Shown: positions 42,318-51,668, counted from the first letter of the stretch. The stretch: 60,779 bases of DNA from Clostridiales bacterium (GCA_015055545.1 SVHY01000005.1:1-60779), one strand, 5' to 3'. Notes: generated by a model from the letters alone, not told the origin. Numbers and translations: made by a program.

Positions 42318-45125
42318 TTATTTTTTCGTTACGTTCTTATCAGCATCTTTCGTATACGCTACGCCGTCAAGGAATACGTCGCCGTTAGTCATGCTATATA
42401 CCACGCCGCTTACCGTTACGGACGAATTCTCAACAATTTTCTTAACTCTCCACAAGCCAGAGAAATTGCTATCGTACACGTTGTTTCCCGCTAAAATTAA
42501 GGTAAAGTTACCGTTAGAGTTCTCTGTGCTAATTTCAATAGCTGCACAAGCTTGATTCGCAACGTCGCCCGCCTTAGCGCTTGCCGTTGCGTTGAAGATA
42601 CAATCTCTTACCGTTACGATTTGATTGGGCGCAGCACCTTCGTTGTATATAAGAATCGATTTACCTGCAGTATTAAACGTACAGTTATTAAATTCTACTT
42701 CTTCTGCAGCATATGTCCAAAGATATTGTCCTGCCGCCAATTCAAACGTACAGTTATTGAAAACAACTTTTTCGCCGTACAAGCACATTTCGCCTTTAAT
42801 CGTAACGTCGTTATACGTTACCGTGTTTACGTGCTGAACGCCCGTAGAATAACCGCTACCTTGTACGGTTACACCGTTAAACGTTACGTCCGTCCCCGAC
42901 AAATTGGGTTTCCCCACCGTAACAACGGTACTTTCCGTACCCGAAATGGTAACGTCGCTATTGCTTGCCGAAGGCATAGTGTAGCTGCCGTCGTTTAACG
43001 TAACGTTTACGTTAGAAGAAGAATTTATCGCCGTATTCAACGAGCTTTGGTCTGTCGCCGTCACCTGTTCTGCCACAACGCCGTCAATGGTAACCGTCGT
43101 ATTGCCAGCATTTGCGCTGCCCTTATAATTAACAACGGAAACATAGTGCAATTCACAATCGGTAAACGTTGCTTTTGCTTTATCGCCGCGGAACAAGACG
43201 AGCGCGCCTATATTTTCCGTTGCGGACAGTGCAATATTAAACGTAGAGTTTGCTGCGGTGACTTCTGCTTGCGCGTTCGTTCTGAACCCGTATTCTTCGC
43301 AATTAACGGTAGTGCCCGTAACCGTAACGATACCGTTCCCGTTGCCGCCACGTTGCACGTTTACAAAGCCGTTATAACCGCCGTTGAACGTACAATCTGC
43401 AATCGTAAGCGTTCTCGGTCCACCCGAAATATTACCGCCATAGTTGAACGTACAGCCCGTAAACGCAATATCACCCGTACCATTCGTACCCGAACCGCCG
43501 AAATTGATATGCGTTGCGTTAGTAAAGTTACACACATCAAACGTTACGTTATCCGCACCCTTTTGCACGTACAGATTTAAATAATCCGTACCATCGTCCA
43601 CAGAAGGCATACCCGCGTCAAAGTGTACGTTCTTAAATACCGTTTTTACGTTTTCACTGTCATTAAAGTTACTCTTGCCTTGCCCGTATCCGTTTACGTA
43701 AAGAATACCCGTGAACATTGCGCCGTCTTTACCGACAAACGTTACATCTGTCTGTGCCGAGCCTTTATTTTGCGCATCTACACCGCCCCATTCAGGGAAT
43801 TGTTTCAAGGTGTATTCGCCTTCGTATACGCCACCTTTCATCACTACCGTTACGGGCTTATTCCAAAAGGCATTTTTCGTGTTAATATCACTAATTGCCG
43901 CAGCAAGGCTTTCATCGTCCGAAACCAAGAACCCGTAAACGTGTTCGCCGATTTCCGTTACCGTACCGCTATCCGTTACGTACGCGCTGATATCTTGCAG
44001 TTGGGAATATTTATTATAACCAGGCGCTTGCGATACGTTGCCGTTGTGGTCTACCGTTACGGTTGCGCCGTCTGCAATCGTTACGGACATATTTGTTACG
44101 CTGCCTGAAACGCCCGCAATCGCGCCTACACCGCCCCACGTTTCTTCGGGGTTCAAATCGTAATTATACTTTACGCTGTTGGAACCTTTAATCGTAACGT
44201 TTGTAATTGCCTTGCCGTCGATGGAGCCCGCAACAACACCTGCTTGCGTACCTTCCGAAGTTACATTTTCAAGCGTGAAATTTTTCATCCAACCGCCGCC
44301 TGCATAACCTGCAAAACCACTTCTACCCCAATCGTCTACCCCGCAGTTCAAATTAGAAATTGTATGACCTTGCCCGTCAAGCGTTACCCACCAAAAACGG
44401 ATAGGAGTCCAATCATATCCCGTCATATCCATATCGTCATTGAGCGCAAAATTCAACGTTTTGCCCTCGCCGTGCGAAACGGTGTTTACATAATTATTCA
44501 TTAACATCATACCCGTTTCATTATTGACGTAGTATACGTTTTCTTCTGCGTTGTAGTCAATAGGATTTTCCACTTCCGCATTGCCTTGTACGGCTTCTAC
44601 GGTATACGCAAGCTTGCAGAATTTGCTTTGATATTCGTCGTCCGCGTCTTTGGGAAGCGTAATGGAAACGATAATTTCCTTATTCCCTTCGCCAGGTTCT
44701 GCTTTTGCCCAATCCGCATATGCATCCGTGCCCGTAAACGTTTGCTTATTTGTACCGTCGTCAAACGTTACCTGCAAGCCGCTCATAAGCCCCGTATCTT
44801 CCAAACACTTAATCACGGTTCTGTAATTTACCGCTACGTTGCTGTTGTTCGTCACCGTAATTTTAAACGTGACCGTATCGCCAGGGACGATATTCGTAAG
44901 CGTTACCGTATTGTTATCTACGTTTGCCGTACCGATAGGGGTACCTAAAACGGACGTAACCGTCGCGTCGCTCGCCGTTGCCGTTACGTCAACCGTACCA
45001 GACGAAACTGCGATATTCACAACGGATTCGCTGGTGAATAATGCGTACGTGCCACCTGCCACAAGGCTTGCGCACATAGCAATTGTTGCCATAGAAGTTA
45101 ATAAAACTTTGTTCTTCTTTTTCAT
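42318..45125 (-). CDS. SipW-dependent secreted protein with beta-helix
   Basis: 935 residues. A SipW-type signal (LLTSMATIAMCASLVAGGTY then ALFTSES) marks it as a TasA/camelysin-like export substrate. Residues about 30-205 are the TasA/CalY-like beta domain (VDVTATASDATV, VPGDTVTFKITVTNNSNVAV). The remaining 700 residues are a parallel beta-helix of short Asn/Thr/Gly-rich rungs (ITNVTIKGSNSV, VTFDVCNFTNATHINFGGSG), with a GLUG-like segment (DGQGHTISNLNCGVDDWG). The product should be an extracellular matrix or surface fibre-like protein. It is last in the cluster, probably co-expressed from the XRE-controlled promoter at 47759, and ends at a terminator. Adhesin or fibre function is inferred. 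Confidence 0.83.
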   Translation of the reverse strand: MKKKNKVLLTSMATIAMCASLVAGGTYALFTSESVVNIAVSSGTVDVTATASDATVTSVLGTPIGTANVDNNTVTLTNIVPGDTVTFKITVTNNSNVAVNYRTVIKCLEDTGLMSGLQVTFDDGTNKQTFTGTDAYADWAKAEPGEGNKEIIVSITLPKDADDEYQSKFCKLAYTVEAVQGNAEVENPIDYNAEENVYYVNNETGMMLMNNYVNTVSHGEGKTLNFALNDDMDMTGYDWTPIRFWWVTLDGQGHTISNLNCGVDDWGRSGFAGYAGGGWMKNFTLENVTSEGTQAGVVAGSIDGKAITNVTIKGSNSVKYNYDLNPEETWGGVGAIAGVSGSVTNMSVTIADGATVTVDHNGNVSQAPGYNKYSQLQDISAYVTDSGTVTEIGEHVYGFLVSDDESLAAAISDINTKNAFWNKPVTVVMKGGVYEGEYTLKQFPEWGGVDAQNKGSAQTDVTFVGKDGAMFTGILYVNGYGQGKSNFNDSENVKTVFKNVHFDAGMPSVDDGTDYLNLYVQKGADNVTFDVCNFTNATHINFGGSGTNGTGDIAFTGCTFNYGGNISGGPRTLTIADCTFNGGYNGFVNVQRGGNGNGIVTVTGTTVNCEEYGFRTNAQAEVTAANSTFNIALSATENIGALVLFRGDKAKATFTDCELHYVSVVNYKGSANAGNTTVTIDGVVAEQVTATDQSSLNTAINSSSNVNVTLNDGSYTMPSASNSDVTISGTESTVVTVGKPNLSGTDVTFNGVTVQGSGYSTGVQHVNTVTYNDVTIKGEMCLYGEKVVFNNCTFELAAGQYLWTYAAEEVEFNNCTFNTAGKSILIYNEGAAPNQIVTVRDCIFNATASAKAGDVANQACAAIEISTENSNGNFTLILAGNNVYDSNFSGLWRVKKIVENSSVTVSGVVYSMTNGDVFLDGVAYTKDADKNVTKK

Positions 45126-45182
45126 TTTTTTACACTACCTTTTAAAAATTTTTTTCTCAACGTTTTCCCTGTTATCAAAATT

Positions 45183-45848
45183 TTATGCGTTGGGATCGTC
45201 CGTTACTTGCGTTGCGTACACAAGAAGGTCGAAAATCGTTTCCGCGTTTTGCGCTTTGTTGTTGTCCGTGCGGTCTTCAAACGTAAGCGTAACCGTGAAC
45301 GTTGCCGTTTGACCTTTTTCCACTACGGCAAAGTAGTTGGTTTCCGATCCGATCGTCAAGCCGTCGGAAAGATATTGCGGCGTTACAAGGTTGCTGCCGC
45401 CTGCGTCCGTAACGCTGACTTTGATTTGCTTTGCAAGCTCCGTCGTTTCATAACCGTCTTGCGCGGCGATTGCTATGTAATAACCGAAAGCCACATCGCC
45501 GTCGTTGCTAAGCTGCATAGTAGCCGAAAGGACCGTGCAAGGTACGATTTTTTCGTCCGTGTCCAAGCCGAATACGTTGTCGGTCGTTTCGCCCGTGAAG
45601 TCTACGGGAGTATTTTGCGTGGTTTGTTCTTCTTCCGTTACCAAATAGCCTTTGGAATTGAGTTTGGTCGTCGTCAAGGCAACACGTTCTAATTTTGCGT
45701 TCAATTCACCAGCGATAAGGTGCGTGGTGTTTTTCGAGTTTTGGGAAAATAACGCGAAACTACCCGCCACCATGATCATTACGCAAAGCACGATCGTCAT
45801 ACCTGACAGCATTAACGTTTTCATTCTTTTCGTCATTGCTTTTGCCAT
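45183..45848 (-). CDS. TasA/CalY-like SipW-processed protein
   Basis: 221 residues. A long N-terminal hydrophobic segment (LMLSGMTIVLCVMIMVAGSF) with the processing-site pattern ending ALFSQNS precedes a beta-sandwich (LIAGELNAKLERVALTTTKL ... ATFTVTLTFEDRTDNNK). This is the layout of TasA/camelysin fibre proteins, whose maturation needs SipW, encoded two genes upstream. 3 bases separate it from the 45851 gene. Expected to be exported and to polymerise or bind the cell surface, possibly in biofilm matrix. Confidence 0.85.
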   Translation of the reverse strand: MAKAMTKRMKTLMLSGMTIVLCVMIMVAGSFALFSQNSKNTTHLIAGELNAKLERVALTTTKLNSKGYLVTEEEQTTQNTPVDFTGETTDNVFGLDTDEKIVPCTVLSATMQLSNDGDVAFGYYIAIAAQDGYETTELAKQIKVSVTDAGGSNLVTPQYLSDGLTIGSETNYFAVVEKGQTATFTVTLTFEDRTDNNKAQNAETIFDLLVYATQVTDDPNA

Positions 45849-45850
45849 TT

Positions 45851-46579
45851 TTAGTTTTCTCCTTTTTTGCTTTGTTCTTTTTCTTCTTTTTGCGCTCTTC
45901 TTCTTTGTCTACGGCGTTCCAAAACGAGTTGGCGTTTATATTCGCGTTCTTCTTCCAACGCTTTTACCACGATATCAATACTGTCTTTCGCCGCTTGGAG
46001 CGTCGTATCGTCGAGTATTTTCATCGTTGTGCCCGCCACTTTTACGTTCACTTTGTTTTCGTTGACGTAGTTCTTGAAATCCGCGTTCGGCAAAATAAAT
46101 TCGCACACCACCACGCCGCGTTTGACGAGCAATCGAACGAGTCGCGTTTTTCCCGTTTTATACTCTTCGTAGCGCGTGTTTTTGAACCGTTTCGAATCTT
46201 CTTGCGCCGCCGCGTACTTCACGATTTCGTCGTAGTACGCACGAGATTTTGCGTCGAGCGCCAGATATTTCTCTTCGAGCGTGGGCGTTGTTTTCGATGC
46301 AAAACGCACCTCTCCCGCCGCCGCTATCTCTTCCGCCGACAATTCTTGCGCTTCTTCTTGCGGTTCTTCTTGCGGTTCTTCTTGCGGTATCGCCATTACA
46401 ACAGGTTCCGGAGTCGCCAAATTCGGTTGCTCGCTCGGTTGTTCCGTCGTGCTGGCGGCTTCCGCTTTTTGTTTGCGTTTCTCCGTTATGTCCTCTATCA
46501 ATTCGCGCGTGAGCACGAGCACAGAGAACAAACAGATCAAAACGGCAAACGCCATGAATACAACAATTACAGTAGTCAT
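45851..46579 (-). CDS. Membrane-anchored helper of the sipW cluster
   Basis: 242 residues. One N-terminal helix (VIVVFMAFAVLICLFSVLVL) is followed by a Glu/Pro/Gln low-complexity linker (EEPQEEPQEEAQELS). A C-terminal soluble domain (AKSRAYYDEIVKYAAAQEDS ... VKRGVVVCEFILPN) resembles an unnamed domain common in Clostridia proteins (RLxxKGKxLxLYLALDP type). It ends in a very basic/acidic charged tail. Its ATG overlaps the TGA of sipW by four bases (ATGA), so they are coupled. It probably assists export or assembly of the TasA-like products (inferred). Confidence 0.7.
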   Translation of the reverse strand: MTTVIVVFMAFAVLICLFSVLVLTRELIEDITEKRKQKAEAASTTEQPSEQPNLATPEPVVMAIPQEEPQEEPQEEAQELSAEEIAAAGEVRFASKTTPTLEEKYLALDAKSRAYYDEIVKYAAAQEDSKRFKNTRYEEYKTGKTRLVRLLVKRGVVVCEFILPNADFKNYVNENKVNVKVAGTTMKILDDTTLQAAKDSIDIVVKALEEEREYKRQLVLERRRQRRRAQKEEKEQSKKGEN

Positions 46580-47586
46580 TTTTCTTCTCCTTTTTCCGTT
46601 TTTTCTTCTACCGTTTCTGGCTCATCGGTCTTTTCCCCCTGTGTTTTTTCACCCTTTGGTTTTTGCGTTTCCGCAAGTTCCGTTTCTTCTTTGTTTTCTT
46701 CCTTGTTTTCTTCCGACTGCGGTTCTTGCACTTCCTCCACCGTTTCCGCCGTTTCCGCTTTTGTTTCCGTTCGCGGTTCGGGTTCTTTTTCGTCCGTCTT
46801 TTCTTCTTTTTCCGCGTCCGTTTGCTGCGATTTATCCACCGCCGCTTTCAACGCGGCGAGCTGTTGTTTGAGTTCGTCGATTTCGTCCTGTTTTTTCGCC
46901 GTTTCTTCCTTGGCTTTCTTGCGTTTTTCCTCGTTGATAACGCTAAAAATCCGCACGAGTTCTATACCGATAACGATAACGCACGGCACGATTACGATAC
47001 AGCAAATCCCCACGGGGGTTTTCAGCGCGTACACGAGCAAACCGAGCAAACGGCTACTGCCCGTTACTTTGCCTATTACGTAATTCGGGCTTTCCGTTTC
47101 CGACGTGTCAATCGTTTGCACGCCCGCATGTGTTCCGCTTGCCGCGTTATCGCCCTGCAATTCGATTATGTACCCGCCCGTTTCCTTTTCCGTAATGGAC
47201 GTGATACGGTGGGTAATCGTTTCCTGTGAAACGTATACGTATCGAAACGTAAGCACGTCGCCTACTTCCAACTCCGCATACCAGTCTTCTTTCTCTTCTG
47301 CCTTTTCAGGCACGGTTTCTATAAAAATTAACGTCTTAATCGGCAAATCCTTAATCTCAAATTCGCTCACGTCCGTCGCTTCGCTTTCCGTCATGGAATC
47401 GGAACGGATTAAACGTATTTGTCGTCCAAAGACCGTCGCCGCTCCGTCTGAATCCTTTTTAGAGGATATTGCGATCACGAGCAAAAACACGCATAACGCC
47501 AAAAACGAATACAGCAACACGTTTATGATAACCGAAAAAACGCGGTTGCGTTTTTTCACTTTTGTTTCATCGTTATTTTTCATCAT
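46576..47586 (-). CDS. sipW: Signal peptidase I, SipW (ER) type
   Basis: 336 residues. Helix 21-40 (INVLLYSFLALCVFLLVIAI), then the catalytic Ser64 in RSDSMTES and His126 in ETITHRITS replace the usual Ser-Lys dyad, with Asp146 in QGDNAAS: the archaeal/ER (SipW) signature. A second helix near 178-200 (VGICCIVIVPCVIVIGIEL) returns through the membrane. A cytoplasmic Glu/Lys-rich tail of about 130 residues (residues 205-336) is unusual for SipW. It cleaves the signal of the TasA-like proteins downstream. Promoter at 47759-47787 has an XRE operator inside the spacer. Confidence 0.9.
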   Translation of the reverse strand: MMKNNDETKVKKRNRVFSVIINVLLYSFLALCVFLLVIAISSKKDSDGAATVFGRQIRLIRSDSMTESEATDVSEFEIKDLPIKTLIFIETVPEKAEEKEDWYAELEVGDVLTFRYVYVSQETITHRITSITEKETGGYIIELQGDNAASGTHAGVQTIDTSETESPNYVIGKVTGSSRLLGLLVYALKTPVGICCIVIVPCVIVIGIELVRIFSVINEEKRKKAKEETAKKQDEIDELKQQLAALKAAVDKSQQTDAEKEEKTDEKEPEPRTETKAETAETVEEVQEPQSEENKEENKEETELAETQKPKGEKTQGEKTDEPETVEEKTEKGEEK

Positions 47587-47733
47587 ATATATTTCCCAAC
47601 TCTACCCCATTATACGGCTGTATGCATTATACCACACGACGCCACTCCGTTTTCGTCAAGTGTTTACACGACTTTTTGCAATTTTGTTTAAGTTTTCGCC
47701 TATTATTTTTCCTGTATATGTATGCGAAACACA

Positions 47734-47787
47734 GTCAGTTTAGAACTGACCCGATTATATTATAGTCAGTTTTTAACTGACTGTCAA
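47734..47787 (-). promoter_or_regulatory. sipW promoter with two GTCAGTT operators
   Basis: TTGACA (47782-47787), 17-base spacer and TATAAT (47759-47764). The spacer at 47765-47781 is exactly GTCAGTT-TTT-AACTGAC. A second site, GTCAGTT-TAG-AACTGAC, at 47734-47750 covers the start region. The adjacent XRE gene is the likely repressor. Confidence 0.88.
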
Positions 47788-47820
47788 GTAAAAACTTACT
47801 GTTTTGCGTATAATATTTAT

Positions 47821-48024
47821 ATGAATTTTACGGAAAGATTTAACGAAGTATTAAAAAACTGCGGAAAATCTCAAGTGGAAATTGCGAATGCAGTGCACGT
47901 TACAAAGCAATGTATCACGGATTATAAAAAAGGGAAAAGCGCTCCTTCCATAGAAACGCTTTACGAACTTTGTTTATATTTAGAGATTTCTTCCGATTAT
48001 TTGCTTGGATTGAGCGACTATTAA
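47821..48024 (+). CDS. XRE-family regulator of the sipW cluster
   Basis: 67 residues, a single Cro/C1-type HTH with no sensor: KSQVEIANAVHVTKQCITDY, KKGKSAPSIETLYELC, ISSDYLLGLS. It is close to the 34018 regulator in length and layout but has a different recognition helix. It lies divergent from sipW; the control region between them carries two GTCAGTT-N3-AACTGAC palindromes. Start ATG 47821, with a TATAAT box just before it and no clear ribosome site, so it could be near-leaderless. It probably represses sipW and the lipoprotein at 34882, and autoregulates. Confidence 0.88.
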   Translation: MNFTERFNEVLKNCGKSQVEIANAVHVTKQCITDYKKGKSAPSIETLYELCLYLEISSDYLLGLSDY

Positions 48025-48120
48025 AGGGTTCGGTAAAATAGTTGCCGAAGGCGGGGTAAAGAACGAGTAGGTCGTTTTTGAGGGTGCTTGCATAAACATG
48101 CAATATTTTTGCGTGCAAAA

Positions 48121-48156
48121 AAAACGGAAAAGTTCTTCGTGTCTTTTCCGTTTTTT
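48121..48156. terminator. Bidirectional terminator (XRE / rplL side)
   Basis: AAAACGGAAAAG/CTTTTCCGTTTT, a 12-bp stem with a 10-base loop. Lies between the XRE gene and the convergent rplL. Confidence 0.75.
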
Positions 48157-48161
48157 GTATG

Positions 48162-48193
48162 AAAAAAGCTCTTCCACTTGGGAAGAGCTTTTT
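48162..48193 (-). terminator. Terminator of rplJL
   Basis: AAAAGCTCTTCC/GGAAGAGCTTTT, a 12-bp stem with a 5-base loop and a U-rich tract on the minus strand. It separates rplL from what would be rpoB in most genomes. Confidence 0.8.
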
Positions 48194-48209
48194 GTCGGTT
48201 TGTAAAAAC

Positions 48210-48581
48210 TTATTTCAATTCTGCAACAGCGCCAGCTTCTTTAAGTTTCGCAACGAACGCTTCTGCATCAGCCTTAGGCATAGCTTCTTTCAACACGCCC
48301 ATAGCTTCAACTGCTTTCTTCGCGTCGATAAGACCAAGGCCGGTAACTTCCTTAACAACCTTGATAACGTTAACTTTGCTTGCGCCAACTTCTTTCAACA
48401 CTACGTCGAATTCCGTCTTTTCTTCCGCAGCGGGAGCAGCTTCCGCAGCAGCACCGCCAGCAGCAGGAGCAGCAGCAACAGCCGCGCTTACGCCAAATTC
48501 AGCTTCAAGAGCTTTTACAAGTTCGTTCAATTCAAGAACGGTCATAGCTTTTACTTCTTCAATGAGTTTTTGTACATCCAT
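48210..48581 (-). CDS. rplL: 50S ribosomal protein L7/L12
   Basis: 123 residues. N-terminal dimerisation helices ([20 protein letters not shown]), an Ala/Gly-rich hinge ([18 protein letters not shown]) and the C-terminal factor-binding domain ([33 protein letters not shown]). It forms the stalk that recruits elongation factors. It follows rplJ in the same transcript and ends at a terminator; rpoB does not follow. Confidence 0.98.
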   Translation of the reverse strand: MDVQKLIEEVKAMTVLELNELVKALEAEFGVSAAVAAAPAAGGAAAEAAPAAEEKTEFDVVLKEVGASKVNVIKVVKEVTGLGLIDAKKAVEAMGVLKEAMPKADAEAFVAKLKEAGAVAELK

Positions 48582-48642
48582 GGTAATTTTAATCCTCCGA
48601 TTTTTTAATTTAATGATTTTTTTATAATTTTTGTTTTAATAA

Positions 48643-49146
48643 TTAGTTGCTTTCTTTTGCTTTCGCAATTTGATCCAAAACACCAACGAATTTGGAAAGC
48701 GAAGACTGGAAGCAACCGAGCATTTTCGCGATGAGTACTTCTTTGGAAGGAATCGCCGAAAGTGCTTTTACGCCGTTCTTGTCAAGATACTTGTTCTCTA
48801 CGAACGCGCACTTGGGAACAACTTTTTCGCTGAGCGCAGGGTTCGCTTTCGTTTCCTTTGCGAATACCGCCGCACCACTCGTTTCGTCCGCACAGAATAC
48901 CGTTGCGGTCGTGCCGTTAAGGTCGTTGTCAAAATCGGTGATACCGAGTTCGTTGAACGCCTTTCTTACAAGCGTGTTCTTGTATACCTTATATTCGCAG
49001 TTTACTTCTTTGAACTTTCTTCTAAGTTCCGTAACTTCCAAAACGGTAAGCTTGTTGTAATCTGCCAATACGATAGACTTGCTCGCTTGAATTTTTGCCT
49101 TAATTTCTTCTACGATTTGTTTTTTAGCTTCTACGTTTGCCGACAT
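48643..49146 (-). CDS. rplJ: 50S ribosomal protein L10
   Basis: 167 residues from ATG 49146 (MSANVEAKKQIVEEIK) after AAGGAGG; a longer frame upstream runs into the leader and is not real. Motifs SKSIVLADYNKLTVLEVTEL and KVYKNTLVRKAFNELG match L10. It anchors the L7/L12 stalk. An L10-binding leader with an intrinsic terminator precedes it. Confidence 0.97.
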   Translation of the reverse strand: MSANVEAKKQIVEEIKAKIQASKSIVLADYNKLTVLEVTELRRKFKEVNCEYKVYKNTLVRKAFNELGITDFDNDLNGTTATVFCADETSGAAVFAKETKANPALSEKVVPKCAFVENKYLDKNGVKALSAIPSKEVLIAKMLGCFQSSLSKFVGVLDQIAKAKESN

Positions 49147-49347
49147 TGTTTTACCTCCTTTAAGCGTTTCCGCCTGACGATAAAAAAATTCCTTACGCCG
49201 CACGGCATAAGGACTCATTGTTTCTTTCTAAAACGTTATTTCCTTAAACCTCAACGAGCGGTTTCCCATCATGCTTTACAAGCACTCGTTATCTACGGCT
49301 TTGATTTTTTACTGTCTTATTATATCATCTTCGTCAAAGGCAGTCAA
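49147..49347 (-). promoter_or_regulatory. rplJL promoter and L10 leader with attenuator
   Basis: TTGACT (49342-49347), a 17-base spacer and TATAAT (49319-49324). The leader has the L10-leader-like arms CCGTAGATAACGAGTGCTTG and AAACCGCTCGTTGAGG, then a stem 49190-49213 (UCCUUAUGCCG/CGGCGUAAGGA) with a U7 tract. That is an attenuator by which L10-L12 limits its own synthesis. Confidence 0.75.
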
Positions 49348-49401
49348 TCGTTTTTCACTGCCTTTGACAAAAATTTTTGTTTTTTATAGATTTTCTCTTT
49401 G

Positions 49402-50088
49402 TTATGCCTTAGGTACAACCTTTACACCAGGCCCCATCGTCGAAGCGATGGTTACACTCTTCACGTATTGACCTTTCGCAGCTGCGGGTTTCGCCTTGAT
49501 GATTGCGTCCATAAGCGCCGTGAAGTTTTCCAAAATCTTTTCTTGACCAAAGCTCTTCTTGCCGATCGGGCAGTGGATAATAGCCGTTTTGTCAAGTCTG
49601 TATTCTACTTTACCAGCTTTTACTTCCTTAATCGCTTTTTCAACGTCCATCGTAACCGTACCGCTCTTGGGGTTAGGCATCAAGCCCTTAGGACCGAGCA
49701 CACGACCGATACGACCTACCATACCCATCATGTCGGGCGTCGTGATCATAACGTCGAAATCGAACCAGTTATCGTTTTGGATTTTCGCGATCAATTCTTC
49801 CGCGCCTACGTAGTCCGCGCCAGCAGCTTGCGCCGCGTCCGCTTTCGCACCTTTTGCGATAACCAAAACTTTCTTGGTTTTACCCGTACCGTTGGGAAGA
49901 ACGAGTACGCCACGTACTTGTTGGTCAGCTTGACGGGGGTCAACGCCCAAACGAACGTGCATTTCTACCGTTTCGTCAAACTTTGCTTTTGCCGTTTCCA
50001 ACAAAACGGAAACTGCTTCGGACGGTTCGTATTGTTTGGTTAAATCAAATGCTTTTACGCTGTCTTGATATTTCTTTCCGTGTTTCAT
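49402..50088 (-). CDS. rplA: 50S ribosomal protein L1
   Basis: 228 residues, with the L1 pattern [40 protein letters not shown] and [20 protein letters not shown]. It forms the L1 stalk and guides the E-site tRNA. It is 14 bases from rplK. A promoter for rplJL starts after its hairpin, so it may not extend. Confidence 0.98.
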   Translation of the reverse strand: MKHGKKYQDSVKAFDLTKQYEPSEAVSVLLETAKAKFDETVEMHVRLGVDPRQADQQVRGVLVLPNGTGKTKKVLVIAKGAKADAAQAAGADYVGAEELIAKIQNDNWFDFDVMITTPDMMGMVGRIGRVLGPKGLMPNPKSGTVTMDVEKAIKEVKAGKVEYRLDKTAIIHCPIGKKSFGQEKILENFTALMDAIIKAKPAAAKGQYVKSVTIASTMGPGVKVVPKA

Positions 50089-50102
50089 AATCCAAAGCCT
50101 CC

Positions 50103-50528
50103 TTAGTCCTCAACCGTAACGCCCATACTGCGTGCGGTGCCTGCAACCATGCTCATAGCGCTTTCCAAGCTCGTGCAGTTCAAGTCGGGCATTTTCGTCT
50201 TCGCAATTTGTTCTACTTGCGCTTTCGTCAACTTACCAACTTTTACACTGTTGGGTTTCGCGCTCGCCGTTTCCAAACCAAGTGCTTTCTTGATCAGAAC
50301 GGGTGCGGGGGGGGTCTTCAAAATGAACGTGAAGGAACGATCTTGATAAATCGTTACGACAACGGGGATAATGAGACCGGGTTTGTCTGCCGTTTTTGCA
50401 TTGAATTCCTTGGTGAATCCGGGAAGGTTAATACCGAACGGACCAAGCGTCGAACCTACCGGGGGGGCAGGGGTCGCTTTACCTGCAGGAAGTTGCAATT
50501 TTACGACTGCTGTAATCTTCTTAGCCAT
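50103..50528 (-). CDS. rplK: 50S ribosomal protein L11
   Basis: 141 residues from ATG 50528 ([20 protein letters not shown]) with GGAG upstream; an earlier start is spurious. [15 protein letters not shown]-like and [11 protein letters not shown] ends match L11. It binds the GTPase-associated centre and is the RelA sensor on the ribosome. It precedes rplA. Confidence 0.98.
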   Translation of the reverse strand: MAKKITAVVKLQLPAGKATPAPPVGSTLGPFGINLPGFTKEFNAKTADKPGLIIPVVVTIYQDRSFTFILKTPPAPVLIKKALGLETASAKPNSVKVGKLTKAQVEQIAKTKMPDLNCTSLESAMSMVAGTARSMGVTVED

Positions 50529-50638
50529 AAATATTTTTCTCCTTCGTGGTTTTCGCAAAACGCCCTCAAAATATTTGACGTTTCTCCCACTTTTTTAACA
50601 TGTTGATATGCGTGTACGCGCACAAGCTTTACAAAAGC

Positions 50639-51196
50639 TTAGTCTTCCGAGGGTTCGGGAATAGTCGCGTCCACCTTTTTGATTTGCAAGAACTCAACGT
50701 CCGCATCCGTGCTTCTGCCGAACATCATCGTCGTAATCTTGACTTTCTTCGACGTTTCGTTGATTTCTTTAATCGTACCTATAAAGCCTTTCAACGCGCC
50801 GTCTTCCACCGATACGGTGTCGCCGACCTTGAAATCAAATTCGTCGAAAGCAGGATCTTCCAACTTCATTTTACGAATTTCTTCCGGTTTCATAGGAATA
50901 GGTCTACCTTGCGGACCGCAAAAACCCGTTACGCCACGCGTACTGGTTACGTAATACCAAATTTGGTTGGTGTAAATCATCTTAATAAAGACGTAGCAAG
51001 GCAAAAGTTTTCTATCCACGATTTTGCGTTTGCCGTTCTTTTCTTCGATGACTTGCTCCATAGGGATTTTCAAGTCCACGATATAATCGCCCAAGTTGTT
51101 GTTTTCAATCAACTTTTCAAGGCTGTCTTTTACCATCGCCTCATACCCAGAGTAGGTATGAAGAATATACCATTTAGGTTCTTCGTTCATCGGCAT
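50639..51196 (-). CDS. nusG: Transcription elongation/antitermination factor NusG
   Basis: 185 residues. NGN domain (WYILHTYSGYEAMVKDSLEK, then PCYVFIKMIYTNQIWYYVTS, RGVTGFCGPQGRPIPM) and C-terminal KOW domain (FKVGDTVSVEDGALKGFIGT). It couples transcription with translation and controls pausing and termination. Between secE and rplK, as in most bacteria. Two nearby ATGs follow GGGAGGG; either start is possible. Confidence 0.98.
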   Translation of the reverse strand: MPMNEEPKWYILHTYSGYEAMVKDSLEKLIENNNLGDYIVDLKIPMEQVIEEKNGKRKIVDRKLLPCYVFIKMIYTNQIWYYVTSTRGVTGFCGPQGRPIPMKPEEIRKMKLEDPAFDEFDFKVGDTVSVEDGALKGFIGTIKEINETSKKVKITTMMFGRSTDADVEFLQIKKVDATIPEPSED

Positions 51197-51212
51197 ACTA
51201 CTTCCCTCCCGA

Positions 51213-51440
51213 TTACGAACCCGAAATTACGTCGAGTAATTTCAGCAAAAGTTTGTCCACACCCGTAATAATCGCAAGGAATGCGGCAACGATAACGAGC
51301 ACTACGCCCGTCGTCTTTAATACTGTGCCAAACTTCGGCCAGGTAACTCTTTTCAGTTCGGAAAAAGTTTCCTTGAATTTCGCGCCTACGCGACGAAACC
51401 AATTGGGCTTCTTGTTCTTACTTTTTGTTGCGTTTGCCAT
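51213..51440 (-). CDS. secE: Preprotein translocase subunit SecE
   Basis: 75 residues, one C-terminal transmembrane helix (GVVLVIVAAFLAIITGVDKL) and the conserved amphipathic front (FKETFSELKRVTWPKFGT). It stabilises SecY. It sits directly before nusG. Confidence 0.95.
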   Translation of the reverse strand: MANATKSKNKKPNWFRRVGAKFKETFSELKRVTWPKFGTVLKTTGVVLVIVAAFLAIITGVDKLLLKLLDVISGS

Positions 51441-51503
51441 GTTTACCTCATACGCAAAATTTCCCGCGAACGTTGCCGTGCGCGAAAAAACGCGTTTTAT
51501 GGA

Positions 51504-51668
51504 TTATTTGGATTCTTTATGTTCCGTGTGTTTCTTGCAGAACGGACAGTATTTGCTAAGCGTTAATCTGTCGGGATCGTTCTTCTTGTTCTTAATCGTG
51601 TCATAGTTTCTATGCTTACATTCCGTGCATTCAAACGTAATTTTGGCTCTTGCCGTTTTGGTTGCCAT
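51504..51668 (-). CDS. rpmG: 50S ribosomal protein L33
   Basis: 54 residues from ATG 51668 (GGAG upstream); [20 protein letters not shown], ending [15 protein letters not shown]. The four Cys (CTEC, CPFC) make a zinc-binding L33. It heads the rpmG-secE-nusG-rplKA transcript. Confidence 0.95.
   Translation of the reverse strand: MATKTARAKITFECTECKHRNYDTIKNKKNDPDRLTLSKYCPFCKKHTEHKESK

Noticed and set aside
45836-47083. 415-codon plus-strand open frame opposite the sipW cluster
   Set aside because: It is rich in Phe/Arg/Ser runs mirroring the Glu/Lys codons of the real genes, has no ribosome site and no family pattern.
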